DNA of 16,053 nucleotides from Gallionellaceae bacterium (GTDB lineage Bacteria > Pseudomonadota > Gammaproteobacteria > Burkholderiales > Gallionellaceae). Below, piece by piece: positions 1 to 7,075 of the stretch; positions within the stretch are counted from its first letter, which is position 1, and each line of letters starts with the position of its first letter. A program made the position numbers and the translations under genes. The stretch lies in NCBI GenBank assembly GCA_003445795.1, contig DMCN01000004.1, forward strand, positions 20,675 to 36,727. The letters are read 5' to 3'. The notes below the pieces were generated by a model, which made no database searches, was not told the DNA's origin, and saw only the letters and a program-made list of their open reading frames with translations.

Positions 1-1842
1 GGCGCTGCCGGCAGCGAGTGTTACAACACCTTTTCCACCTGTCAGGACAAGACCAACTACAGCAAGGCCGCGCAGACAATCAAGTTTGTTTCACGCGGAG
101 TGATGTCGCCGCCGGGTGAAAGCTTGCGGCCCTACCTGCTCAGCAGCATCACCGCGCCGACCAAGCTGGATTTTGAAGCCGGGCTGGCGGCGCGCAATGT
201 CGTCAGCCTGTCGCTGGCAGACGAGACCGACAACGACAGCAGCCAAGACCCGTATTTCGCCACCCGTGCCACCCCGGCGGGCGGCACTTACTGGACGCGC
301 TGGATCGCGCGCAACAAGAACTACGTCGGCAGGCTGGCAAAAATGCGCCGCGGCTTCGTGGCAGATACGTGGAACTGGGACTTGTTCCTGGACGAGCTAT
401 ACACCATCGACCAGATCGGCATTGAGAACAACGGGCAGATCAACATCGTGCTGAAAGATCCGCTCAAGATCGCCGACAACACCAAATACCCGCTGCCAAC
501 CGATGGCGCGCTGCAGGCCGAGCTGAAGAATGTAGAGCAGACAGGCTATGCCGCTGCCGGTGGTGCTTCCACCATCACATTGAATGCCGATGCCTCTGCG
601 GTGGATAGTTACTACAACGGCATGGAGGTATACCTATTTGCCGGAACCGGCGCCGGGCAGCGCCGTGTGGTGAGCAGCTATGTAGGCGGAACGCGGGTGG
701 CCACGCTCAGTTCCGATTGGTCTGTTACACCGAACACCACCTCTGCCTATCAGGTGAGCGGTTTGAGCGTCACGCTGGACGCAGGTAAAGGCGCTCAATA
801 TGCCGACCCCGCGACCTCCGGCAAGGCGGAATACATCCGCATCGGCGGCGAGATCATCCGCTACACCGCTAAATCCACCGACACCCTATCATGGCCGGAT
901 GCCACCTATCGCGCACAGTTTGGCAGCGTGCGCGACGACCACAGCGCCAGCGATGCCGCGCAACTGTGCCGCGCGTTCATCGACCAAAGCATCAGCAATG
1001 TCATCACCGACATGCTCACCGAGAGCGGCATCGATGCCGGATATCTTTCTGCCGATATCGCCAGCGAATGCGCGATCTGGTATGGCGCGGGCTACAACAT
1101 CACAGCAATCATTTCAGAGCCGGATACAGCTAGCAAATTAGTGGCTGAGCTGCTCACGCAGATCGACGCAGTGATGTGGTGGAGCCCGCAGACGCAAAAG
1201 GTCGAATTCAAAGCGCTGGTTCCCAATGTCGCCGCATATCCTTCCTGGACAGATGAAGCGAACATCGTGCAAGGCAGCATGAGCGTCAAGAGTCTGGACA
1301 CGTTGCGCATCACCCAGGCGGCGATGCGCTATGCGATCAAAGATGCGGCCGGCAGCATCACAGAGCCGCGCAACTTCATGCGCACCGATGTGGCGGTGAA
1401 TACCGACGCGCAGTCGACCAACGAATATAACGATGTGCGCCCCAAAGTGGTGAATACCCGCTGGTTCGGCGCGGCGAATGTATCGGCCATGCGCACCATC
1501 GCCAACCGCCGCATCGCGCGCCTATATGACGCGCCCAAGCAATTCACGCTCAAGATCGACCATAAAGACTACACCATGCCGATTGGATCGATGGTTGAGA
1601 TACAGAGCCACAAGCATCTTGATGTGGCTGGGCAGCCGAAGGCCGAGCTGTGCTTCGTCACCTCGATGGACGACAAGGCGACACACGTGGAAGTGCAGGC
1701 GCGCTCGACCAATTTTTCCACCCGCTACGGGTTTATCGCTCCGGCTGGCACAGCAGATTACCCGACCGAGACCATTCACGCCCACATCGCCCTATCCACC
1801 GGCAAGATGAGTAACGGCGATAACGGATACCGCATCATCTAG
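1..1842 (+). CDS. Phage tail/virion structural protein, 5' end cut by window edge
   Basis: The frame is open from base 1 without a start, so the gene begins before the window. The first ATGs, near position 100, lie inside the protein, and residues upstream of them (ECYNTFSTCQDKTNY) read as normal coding sequence. At least 613 residues are present. The early part has a GTYWTRWIARNKNYVGR stretch of the kind seen in siphophage tail-tip or baseplate proteins. An inserted beta-rich stretch around 640-770 has the pattern GTGAGQRR...RVAT...W..TP..TSAY, a small module recurrent in phage tail proteins. It precedes the tail-fibre-like gene by 8 nt, which fits a distal-tail role. I cannot name the exact family. 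Tail function is inferred from context and resemblance, not from a catalytic motif. Confidence 0.75.
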   Translation, partial: GAAGSECYNTFSTCQDKTNYSKAAQTIKFVSRGVMSPPGESLRPYLLSSITAPTKLDFEAGLAARNVVSLSLADETDNDSSQDPYFATRATPAGGTYWTRWIARNKNYVGRLAKMRRGFVADTWNWDLFLDELYTIDQIGIENNGQINIVLKDPLKIADNTKYPLPTDGALQAELKNVEQTGYAAAGGASTITLNADASAVDSYYNGMEVYLFAGTGAGQRRVVSSYVGGTRVATLSSDWSVTPNTTSAYQVSGLSVTLDAGKGAQYADPATSGKAEYIRIGGEIIRYTAKSTDTLSWPDATYRAQFGSVRDDHSASDAAQLCRAFIDQSISNVITDMLTESGIDAGYLSADIASECAIWYGAGYNITAIISEPDTASKLVAELLTQIDAVMWWSPQTQKVEFKALVPNVAAYPSWTDEANIVQGSMSVKSLDTLRITQAAMRYAIKDAAGSITEPRNFMRTDVAVNTDAQSTNEYNDVRPKVVNTRWFGAANVSAMRTIANRRIARLYDAPKQFTLKIDHKDYTMPIGSMVEIQSHKHLDVAGQPKAELCFVTSMDDKATHVEVQARSTNFSTRYGFIAPAGTADYPTETIHAHIALSTGKMSNGDNGYRII

Positions 1843-1850
1843 GAGTTGAT

Positions 1851-2912
1851 ATGACTGCACCGACAAAGAACTTCACCGCCATCGCCGACTCGGCCATCGA
1901 CGCCGAAAGCCCGATCACCGAGACATTGATGACGCAGATGCGCGACAACATGGAGCATCTGGAAGAGTGGCTCGGCAAAGACTTCGCCGCCGCGCAAAAC
2001 CACAACCACGACGGCGTAAACAGCGCGCTGGTAGAGGTGGGCGGCAACCTGTTGCGCAACGGCTCATTCGAAAATGGCGTGAGCGGCTCAAGCGATGGCT
2101 GGACTGTGACCAACTACACCGGCGGCGCGAACGCTGTGCAGACAACCGGTGCAATGCACGGCAAGTATTGCCTCGCGCTGACCAGCACCGTGCTGGCGAA
2201 CGGCGGGGCGTATGCCACCAGCAATGAGTTCTTGCCCTGCGCGCCTGCGCGAAACTATTTTGCGCACGCGCTGCTGAAGGCCTCTGTCGCCAACGTATCG
2301 AGCAAGGTTGAGGTTATCTGGTATGACTCGGCGCAGGCGCAGATCAGCATCAGCGTTCTTTACACCTCGACCAGCACGCCGACCGCAGCGACGCTGTGTG
2401 GAGCTGGTGTGGTTTCGCCGGCAACTACGGCCTATGCAAAAGTAAGAGTGACAGGAGGAATTCCGGCGACTGGTTCAGCTACAGGCTCTATCTACTTAGA
2501 TGGTGTTGTGTTCGGTGCTTATGAACTTTCATTCCCGAGGGTTGCGGCTGGAACTGATTACGTCGGGAACTCAGGAGTCTTATCTACTTCGGCAACATCC
2601 CCCACTGAGATTGCAAATTATAGGGTGATTCAAGGAGGCACAATCAGATGCCAATTTAAACTGACTTGTAATAACGCCGGAGGAAATGGATATGCCCGGA
2701 TTTACAAAAACGGCGCCGCTTTTGGAACTCACCGAGCGGATACCGATAATGTTTATTCAACATACACGGAAGATTTGGACTTCGCTGAGGGTGACACACT
2801 TCAGGTTTTTGCATACCGTGAAGTAGCGACACTCGCATATGTTAAAGAAATTGTATTTGGCGCGGACGAATGGATTTCTCCGCCCGTCGTTTTGTTGATC
2901 GGGGAGAGATAG
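1851..2912 (+). CDS. Tail-fibre-like protein with carbohydrate-binding-like module
   Basis: 353 aa. The ATG follows a good ribosome site (AGGAG, 6 nt upstream). Residues 1-60 form a helical head with a HNHDGVNSA motif, as in N-termini of phage fibre proteins. Residues 65-225 start NLLRNGSFENG and run DGW...G..CLAL...Y.R...G...G.IYLDGV, the pattern of a CBM-type jelly-roll domain. The C-terminal part (about 235-353) is beta-rich and ends in a hydrophobic strand. It probably contributes to receptor binding at the tail tip. DNA from about 2440 to 2900 looks clearly more AT-rich than the first half, suggesting the C-terminal receptor-facing part was exchanged. No variable-repeat sequence is present, so this fibre is not a DGR target. 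Confidence 0.72.
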   Translation: MTAPTKNFTAIADSAIDAESPITETLMTQMRDNMEHLEEWLGKDFAAAQNHNHDGVNSALVEVGGNLLRNGSFENGVSGSSDGWTVTNYTGGANAVQTTGAMHGKYCLALTSTVLANGGAYATSNEFLPCAPARNYFAHALLKASVANVSSKVEVIWYDSAQAQISISVLYTSTSTPTAATLCGAGVVSPATTAYAKVRVTGGIPATGSATGSIYLDGVVFGAYELSFPRVAAGTDYVGNSGVLSTSATSPTEIANYRVIQGGTIRCQFKLTCNNAGGNGYARIYKNGAAFGTHRADTDNVYSTYTEDLDFAEGDTLQVFAYREVATLAYVKEIVFGADEWISPPVVLLIGER

Positions 2913-2913
2913 C

Positions 2914-3480
2914 ATGGGCTATAAAATAACAATCAACTCTGGCAACGAAATCACCGACTTGTTCCGAGATGATGTTGGATACGCAACGCCGCCTGCCGAT
3001 GCAATACCTGTAACTCAAGAGCAAGGCGAAATCCTCCGCAGAGGCTTCTCACAATACAAATACATCGGCGGTGAGCTGGTGCTGAATGTTGCCTCAATTC
3101 TGGACGCCGCTGTCAAGAAGGCTGTTGCCGAGACCTATGCCGATGTGGATGCAATCTACGCTGCGGCCATCGGCAATCGCGCGGCTGAATATGAGCAGGC
3201 TGAGCAGGCTGCTCAGACATATCAGGCGGCCGGGTATATCGGCACCGCTTCCGCTTACGTTTCCGACTATGCCGCCGCGGCCGGAATCACCGACCAGCAA
3301 TCCGCAGACATCATCATCGCCCGCGCTGCCGGATTGCGTGCGGCGGTGCTGGCGATGCGTTCCACTCGCTTCACCGCGCAGGCCGCCATGCGCGCCGCCA
3401 TGACGCAGGCTGATCTGGATGTTGCGGTGTCTGGGTGGAAAACCTTCATCGCCTCGATCCGGACTTCTCTGGGGTTGTGA
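2914..3480 (+). CDS. Tail-associated protein of unknown function
   Basis: 188 aa, starting 1 nt after the fibre-gene stop with GGGGAGAG upstream of ATG. The first 60 residues are mixed alpha/beta (YKITINSGNEITDLFRDD...YIGGELVL). From residue 65 on, the protein is strongly alanine-rich and helical (AETYADVDAIYAAAIGNR, then EYEQAEQAAQTYQAAGY), suggesting a long helical rod or bundle. Its place directly after the fibre gene suggests a fibre chaperone or small fibre-associated protein. I do not recognise the family. Its stop shares a base with the next gene's start (TGATG), so translation is probably coupled. Confidence 0.65.
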   Translation: MGYKITINSGNEITDLFRDDVGYATPPADAIPVTQEQGEILRRGFSQYKYIGGELVLNVASILDAAVKKAVAETYADVDAIYAAAIGNRAAEYEQAEQAAQTYQAAGYIGTASAYVSDYAAAAGITDQQSADIIIARAAGLRAAVLAMRSTRFTAQAAMRAAMTQADLDVAVSGWKTFIASIRTSLGL

Positions 3481-3908
3481 TGGTCAAGCTCGCCCTCTAC
3501 AAAGGCAAAGGCAAGATCGGCAACGCCGTCACGCGCTGGTGGACGGGTTCGCAGTATTCGCACTGCGAGCTGGTGATCGGCGGCATGTGCTACTCGGCAT
3601 CGCTGATGGATGGCGGGGTGCGCGCCAAGATGATCGACCTGACCAGCGGCAATTGGGATGTGATCGACCTGCCCTGGGCGGATGCCGGGCGCGTGTTGGA
3701 TTTTTACAGCCGCACCTGCGGGCTGGCCTACGACTGGCTCGGCCTGTTTCGCGCCCAGTTGTTCAACCGTGGCAGGGCGGACGGCAGCAAGTATTTCTGT
3801 TCGGAGTGGTGCGCGGCGGCGATGGGGTTGCCGATGGCGGAGAGTTATTCTCCTCGGGCGCTGGGTGAGTTGGGGGTGTTTTTGATGAAAGGGGAGCATG
3901 GTGGCTGA
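3480..3908 (+). CDS. Permuted papain-fold (NlpC/P60-like, YiiX type) enzyme
   Basis: 142 aa. An in-frame extension reaches 3435, but I chose the ATG at 3480 because it overlaps the previous stop as TGATG. The candidate active site is His28 in the SQYSHCELVIGG strand and Cys107 in YFCSEWC. His before Cys is the circularly permuted order of LRAT/YiiX-type papain-fold hydrolases, not that of classical NlpC/P60. Such proteins can cut amide bonds in peptidoglycan or lipids. Here it sits between fibre and holin-like genes, so a role in cell-wall passage or lysis is plausible. The substrate is unknown. It overlaps the next gene by 11 nt. Confidence 0.7.
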   Translation: MVKLALYKGKGKIGNAVTRWWTGSQYSHCELVIGGMCYSASLMDGGVRAKMIDLTSGNWDVIDLPWADAGRVLDFYSRTCGLAYDWLGLFRAQLFNRGRADGSKYFCSEWCAAAMGLPMAESYSPRALGELGVFLMKGEHGG

Positions 3909-4260
3909 GCCGCATTCAACAGTATTGGTGGGCGCGCTCACCGGAGCGGGGGTAAGCAGCTTCACTATCCTGCTTGGCGCGCAGGTGGACGCGCTGGCCG
4001 TTGGGTTGATCGCGGCCATCCTGGCATCGATCTGGCTGGAGACCATCGACAATAAAGCCAAGGCCGCCTCGGCGGTGTTGCTGTCATCTCTGCTGGCCGG
4101 CTACGGTTCGCCGGTGGCGGCGCAGTGGGTGATATCAAGCGTGGATGGGGTCTCCGGTTCCGATTCGCTGCGCCTGCTGCTGGCCGCCGTGATCGGCCTT
4201 TCCTGTCCGAGACTGGTGCCGATGGTGATGCGGCTGATGGGCAGCAAGGTGGGAGGTTGA
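3898..4260 (+). CDS. Small membrane protein, holin candidate
   Basis: 120 aa. The ATG at 3898 is preceded by AAAGGGGAGC, a strong ribosome site, and overlaps the upstream gene by 11 nt. Hydrophobic helices are visible at about residues 8-27, 31-47, 58-78 and 91-112, with short polar links, so three to four membrane passes are likely. It lies with two other small membrane proteins just before the lysozyme, where phages keep holin and antiholin genes. No specific family is recognised; 'holin' rests on topology and position. Confidence 0.6.
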   Translation: MVAEPHSTVLVGALTGAGVSSFTILLGAQVDALAVGLIAAILASIWLETIDNKAKAASAVLLSSLLAGYGSPVAAQWVISSVDGVSGSDSLRLLLAAVIGLSCPRLVPMVMRLMGSKVGG

Positions 4261-4262
4261 GC

Positions 4263-4514
4263 ATGAGCGCGAATATCTTGCTGGTGCTGGTGATGCTTCT
4301 TGGCACGGGGGTCGTGCTGGGCCGCTGTATCGAACTTTCTGCACTGCTGAGCCGCAAGGCATGGATGGGGCATCCGTTCCAGTTCGTCGGCTTCTCCGTC
4401 TCCGTCGCCCTCACGGCCGGCGGCGCGGTCGGGGTGTTGTTCTTTTGGGGGTATGGGCAGGTGCTGCTGCTGGTCGGCATTGCTGGGTGGTTCTATTTTA
4501 ATCGGAGGATGTGA
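4263..4514 (+). CDS. Small membrane protein in lysis cassette
   Basis: 83 aa. The frame is open from 4125, but the ATG at 4263 follows GGGAGG at good spacing and lies 2 nt after the upstream stop, so I prefer it. Hydrophobic segments are at about residues 3-22, 43-62 and 63-80. Short size, three likely helices and neighbours (membrane protein upstream, 3TM holin candidate and lysozyme downstream) suggest a holin partner or antiholin. No diagnostic motif is visible. Its TGA overlaps the next ATG (TGATG). Confidence 0.58.
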   Translation: MSANILLVLVMLLGTGVVLGRCIELSALLSRKAWMGHPFQFVGFSVSVALTAGGAVGVLFFWGYGQVLLLVGIAGWFYFNRRM

Positions 4515-4978
4515 TGAGTGCATTGATATCGTTTTTGGGAGGCTCGGCATTCCGCATGATCTGGGGTGAGGTGTCAGCGTACTTCACCCGCAAACAGGAG
4601 CAAGCGCAGGAGATCGAGCGTATGCGGCTGCAGGGAGAGCTGGATGCGGCGGCACATGCCAGGAATATCGAATCCATCAAGGTGCAGGCAGAGCTTGGCG
4701 TCAAAACCATCCAGGTGCAGGCTGATGCTGATCTCGCGCGGCTTGATGTTGGCGCCTGGGCGCAGGCGGTGGCGGACGTCGGCAGAAGCACCGGCATCAA
4801 GTTCCTGGACATCTGGAACGGATCGGTGCGCCCGTTGCTGGCCACCATCGCCATCGGCGTGGTGTTGTTTGAGATCATCCGCAACGGTTTCGTGCTGTCG
4901 GACTGGAACCGCGAGCTGGTTGGGGCCATCCTCGGAATCTACGTTGCCGATCGCAGCCTGGGTAAGCGCGGTAAATGA
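4514..4978 (+). CDS. Putative holin, 3TM/GTA-holin-like, with N-terminal coiled coil
   Basis: 154 aa from the ATG at 4514, with CGGAGG upstream; a GTG one codon earlier is the alternative. Residues 25-80 are a charged amphipathic helix (EIERMRLQGELDAAAHARN), probably a coiled coil. Two hydrophobic helices follow at about 106-122 and 134-146, after the WNGSVRPLLA motif typical of 3TM holins from phages and gene-transfer agents. In that family the protein makes membrane lesions that let the endolysin reach the wall. The stop overlaps the lysozyme start as ATGA, which supports co-translation with it. Confidence 0.68.
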   Translation: MSALISFLGGSAFRMIWGEVSAYFTRKQEQAQEIERMRLQGELDAAAHARNIESIKVQAELGVKTIQVQADADLARLDVGAWAQAVADVGRSTGIKFLDIWNGSVRPLLATIAIGVVLFEIIRNGFVLSDWNRELVGAILGIYVADRSLGKRGK

Positions 4979-5424
4979 ACATCGCGCTGGCCATAGAGGT
5001 CGCTGCCGCACTGGCGAGACGCTGGGAGGGGTGCTACCTCACCCCATACCTGTGCCCAGCAGGCGTGCCGACGATTGGCTACGGCGCGACGTATTACGAG
5101 ACCGGGTACAGCGTCACCCTGCACGACGCGCCGATCAGCAAAGAGCGGGCAGAGCAGCTGCTGCTCTGGATGGTGCGCACGAAATACCTACCCGCCGTCA
5201 TCGCACTGTGCCCCGGCATCGACGACCCCAACCGCCTGGCCGCCATCATCGACTTCACCTTCAACCTCGGCAGCGGCAACCTGCGCATCAGCACGCTGCG
5301 GAAGCGCATCAACGCCGGACGTTGGGAGGATGTGCTGTTTGAGCTGATGAAGTGGAACAAGGCGGGAGGGAAGGTGCTGCGCGGGCTTACACTGCGGAGA
5401 CAGGCAGAGGCGGTGTTGTGCTGA
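4975..5424 (+). CDS. Phage lysozyme (GH24 muramidase), endolysin
   Basis: 149 aa, starting in an ATGA overlap with the holin candidate. It hydrolyses the MurNAc-GlcNAc bond of peptidoglycan. The GH24 signature is clear: RRWEGC, then CPAGVPTIGYGAT. Glu18 is the acid and Thr33 the third triad residue. Position 27, Asp in T4 lysozyme, is Cys here, giving the E-C-T variant known in some phage lysozymes. Later LAAIIDFTFNLGSGNL matches the conserved core helix. There is no signal peptide or SAR anchor, so export depends on the holin. I see no Rz/Rz1 spanin genes between here and the attachment site. Confidence 0.9.
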   Translation: MNIALAIEVAAALARRWEGCYLTPYLCPAGVPTIGYGATYYETGYSVTLHDAPISKERAEQLLLWMVRTKYLPAVIALCPGIDDPNRLAAIIDFTFNLGSGNLRISTLRKRINAGRWEDVLFELMKWNKAGGKVLRGLTLRRQAEAVLC

Positions 5425-5529
5425 TCCGTGGTAGAATTTCGCTGTGGTGATTTTTGTGCCGCGCCTGCCTATAAATTGCACGTTCTGGCGCGTCTTTTCA
5501 CCACATTAATCTGGGTGATGTATTTGATT
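5425..5529. other. Intergenic left arm of attP with inverted repeat
   Basis: This 105-nt gap lies between the convergent lysozyme and integrase genes. It holds an 8-bp inverted repeat, TGTGGTGA at 5443-5450 and TCACCACA at 5498-5505. That spacing suits arm-type binding sites for integrase or a helper protein, but this is inference. A weak hairpin (CCGC/GCGG, 5535-5550) followed by TTTTA lies just beyond and might slow rightward transcription. No strong terminator is visible. Confidence 0.35.
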
Positions 5530-6690
5530 CTATGCCGCTTTCTTTCGCGGTTTTAGGATTGTGATTCCAGTTGTCGACGGTTCGAGCCCGTTCAGCCACC
5601 CCATCTTAGTAGCCTCTCCGCGATAGTCCTCACTAACATCATCCACGCTGTGGGTGGAATCGTGAGGACGTGTGGGTGATATCGTGAGGGATGCGTTCTC
5701 GGCGTAGCCTGCCACGTAGCCCGGCGCCAGATGCGCGTAGCGCAGCACCATGGTCATATCTGCCCATCCTCCCAGTTGTCTCAATACTTCCAGCGGCGTG
5801 CCGCCCATGACGTGCCAGCTTGCCCAGGTATGGCGCAGGTCGTGGAAGGTGAAGCCGTCTGCTATTCCGGCGCGGTCCAGCGCTTCAACCCATGCTTTGG
5901 TGGTGGTGCGCTCTACCGGCTTTTTGCGGTAGGTGAAGACATAGCGCGCGTCTCGGCAGGGGGTGCCTTTCTTGTCTTTCTGGTTGAATCTCTCCTGCAG
6001 CACGGCTATGGCGTCGGCGTTGAGCGGGACGGAGATCGGTTTTCCTGCCTTGGCTTCATCCGGCCATATCCATGCGACGTTGCGGTCGGTGTCGATGTTG
6101 TTCCAGGTGAGGCCGGTGATGTTGGCGCGGCGCAGGCCTGTGGCGAGTGCGAAGCGGGTCATGGCGGCCAGATGTTCGGGGAGTTCGGCGATGATCGCCT
6201 TGGCCTCGCTGCGGGTGATCCAGCGGAAGCGGTCTTTCGGCTCGGGCAGGTAGGGGATCTTCGGCACGGCCGCGAGCTTGCCCTTGGCATGGGAGTAGTT
6301 GAGCACGGCGGAGATGATGGCCATGAATCGATTGGCGGTGGCCGGCGCGCGGGTAGTCAGCAGTTCCTTGCGAATCTCGAGCATGGATTCTGTGGTGATA
6401 TTCGTGAGGGGCTGGCCGGTGAGCTTGTCGGTAAGTAGGATGAGGCGGACGCGGTCGGTCTCGAAGCTGGCCTTGTGCATTGCGTGTTCGTCCACCCATT
6501 CGAGGGCGGCTTCGTCCCAGGTGGCTACGCGCACGTCTCCAAGTTTTTCTTCGCGCCAAATTTCAGCACGGCGGCGGTCGTGGTATTCCTGGGCGGCTTG
6601 GCGATCGGGCGTGCCAGTCGATTCCCTAATTCTTTGGCCGCGGATCTGCCACTCGCACCAATAGTTTGCACCGCGCTTGTAGAGCGACAT
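5530..6690 (-). CDS. int: Tyrosine-recombinase integrase
   Basis: 386 aa, ATG at 6690 with GGGAGAA upstream. It integrates the phage into, and with Xis excises it from, the host chromosome. The N-terminus (MSLYKRGANYWCEWQIRGQRIRE) is the usual arm-binding start. The catalytic set is complete: Arg187 (ATGLRRANI), Lys217, His283 and Arg286 (HDLRHTW), Trp309 (LGGW) and Tyr318 (MVLRYAHL). The last 20 or so residues (WLNGLEPSTTGITI) are the antisense translation of a tRNA-His 3' half, so the attachment core lies inside the gene. Residues 378-386 (ILKPRKKAA) are encoded beyond the core and would be replaced on integration. It is the last gene of the P_L operon. Confidence 0.95.
   Translation of the reverse strand: MSLYKRGANYWCEWQIRGQRIRESTGTPDRQAAQEYHDRRRAEIWREEKLGDVRVATWDEAALEWVDEHAMHKASFETDRVRLILLTDKLTGQPLTNITTESMLEIRKELLTTRAPATANRFMAIISAVLNYSHAKGKLAAVPKIPYLPEPKDRFRWITRSEAKAIIAELPEHLAAMTRFALATGLRRANITGLTWNNIDTDRNVAWIWPDEAKAGKPISVPLNADAIAVLQERFNQKDKKGTPCRDARYVFTYRKKPVERTTTKAWVEALDRAGIADGFTFHDLRHTWASWHVMGGTPLEVLRQLGGWADMTMVLRYAHLAPGYVAGYAENASLTISPTRPHDSTHSVDDVSEDYRGEATKMGWLNGLEPSTTGITILKPRKKAA
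5556..5603 (+). other. attP: Attachment-site core (attP), 3' half of tRNA-His(GTG)
   Basis: The 48 nt match the 3' part of bacterial tRNA-His as I know it: GGATTGTGATTCCAGT covers the anticodon arm (anticodon GTG), GACGG-TTCGAGC-CCGTT is the T arm, and the end CAGCCACCCCA includes the tRNA-His-specific discriminator C plus CCA. Upstream sequence (ttctttcgcggtttta) does not resemble a tRNA-His 5' half, so no intact tRNA is present. Phages that insert at the 3' end of a tRNA carry exactly such a fragment to rebuild the gene. Integrase is on one side and lysozyme on the other, so this is attP or a tandem-prophage junction rather than attL or a host border. Confidence 0.88.
5649..5689. repeat. 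Two 19-bp direct repeats beside attP core
   Basis: TGTGGGTGGAATCGTGAGG (5649-5667) and TGTGGGTGATATCGTGAGG (5671-5689) match at 17 of 19 positions with a 22-bp period, about two helical turns. They lie 46 bp from the core inside the 3' end of int, where they encode the weakly constrained tail of the protein. This is a typical place for arm-type integrase or Xis sites. Function is inferred. Confidence 0.5.
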
Positions 6691-6875
6691 TGTGGTTCTC
6701 CCTGATTTTTATCGCGGTATTGTGCGCGCAGCCATTCGGCAAGGTCAACGTCAATAAAAACCCAGCATTTCCCCGGCTTCGCCCCGGGCACCTCTCCGGC
6801 GCGCGCCTTGGCTTCGAGCGTGTGCGGGTGCAGGCGCAGGAATTGGGCGGCTTCGGCGAGGTCGAGGGTGCGCAT
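6525..6875 (-). CDS. Excisionase-like HTH DNA-binding protein
   Basis: 116 aa. Residues 1-52 form a MerR/HTH_17-like winged helix (LAEAAQFLRLHPHTLEAKAR then GKCWVFIDVDLAEWLRAQY), the fold of many phage excisionases and the usual partner directly upstream of this type of integrase. Xis bends attachment-site DNA and steers Int toward excision. The ATG lies 2 nt after the upstream stop. The C-terminal 55 residues overlap the first 166 nt of int in another frame and look low-complexity, so only the N-terminal half is likely to be constrained. The alternative is a simple transcription regulator. Confidence 0.75.
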   Translation of the reverse strand: MRTLDLAEAAQFLRLHPHTLEAKARAGEVPGAKPGKCWVFIDVDLAEWLRAQYRDKNQGEPQCRSTSAVQTIGASGRSAAKELGNRLARPIAKPPRNTTTAAVLKFGAKKNLETCA

Positions 6876-6877
6876 GG

Positions 6878-7075
6878 TTATGCCATATCCCCAAATAATT
6901 CCCTTTGTTTTGGTGCGATCAGGCGGGCGCGGAGGTTGCTGGTTGCTGGCGGCCGTCCGGTCATTCCTTCAATTGGGAATGGCCAGTGCACCCAGCAGAC
7001 GATCTTGGTGCCTTTCGAATTGGTATAGCAGCGGCAGATGCCGTCTGTTTTGTAGTGATTCGGCGAATTAGCCAT
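6878..7075 (-). CDS. Small hypothetical protein
   Basis: 65 aa. It starts 8 nt inside the 3' end of the reverse transcriptase gene (ATGGCTAA) and ends 2 nt before the excisionase-like gene, so it is part of the operon. Three cysteines (CRCYTNSKGTKIVC) and a central WVHWPFP strand are notable. Parts resemble small phage proteins of unknown function found near int. No function can be assigned. Confidence 0.55.
   Translation of the reverse strand: MANSPNHYKTDGICRCYTNSKGTKIVCWVHWPFPIEGMTGRPPATSNLRARLIAPKQRELFGDMA

Noticed and set aside
5556..5603. A functional tRNA-His gene
   Set aside because: Only the 3' half is present; upstream bases cannot form the D arm or the 5' acceptor strand.
5731..6438. 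235-aa + strand ORF antisense to integrase, and similar + strand ORFs across 7074-8057
   Set aside because: Mirror frames of high-GC genes; the minus-strand proteins have complete catalytic motifs and these do not.
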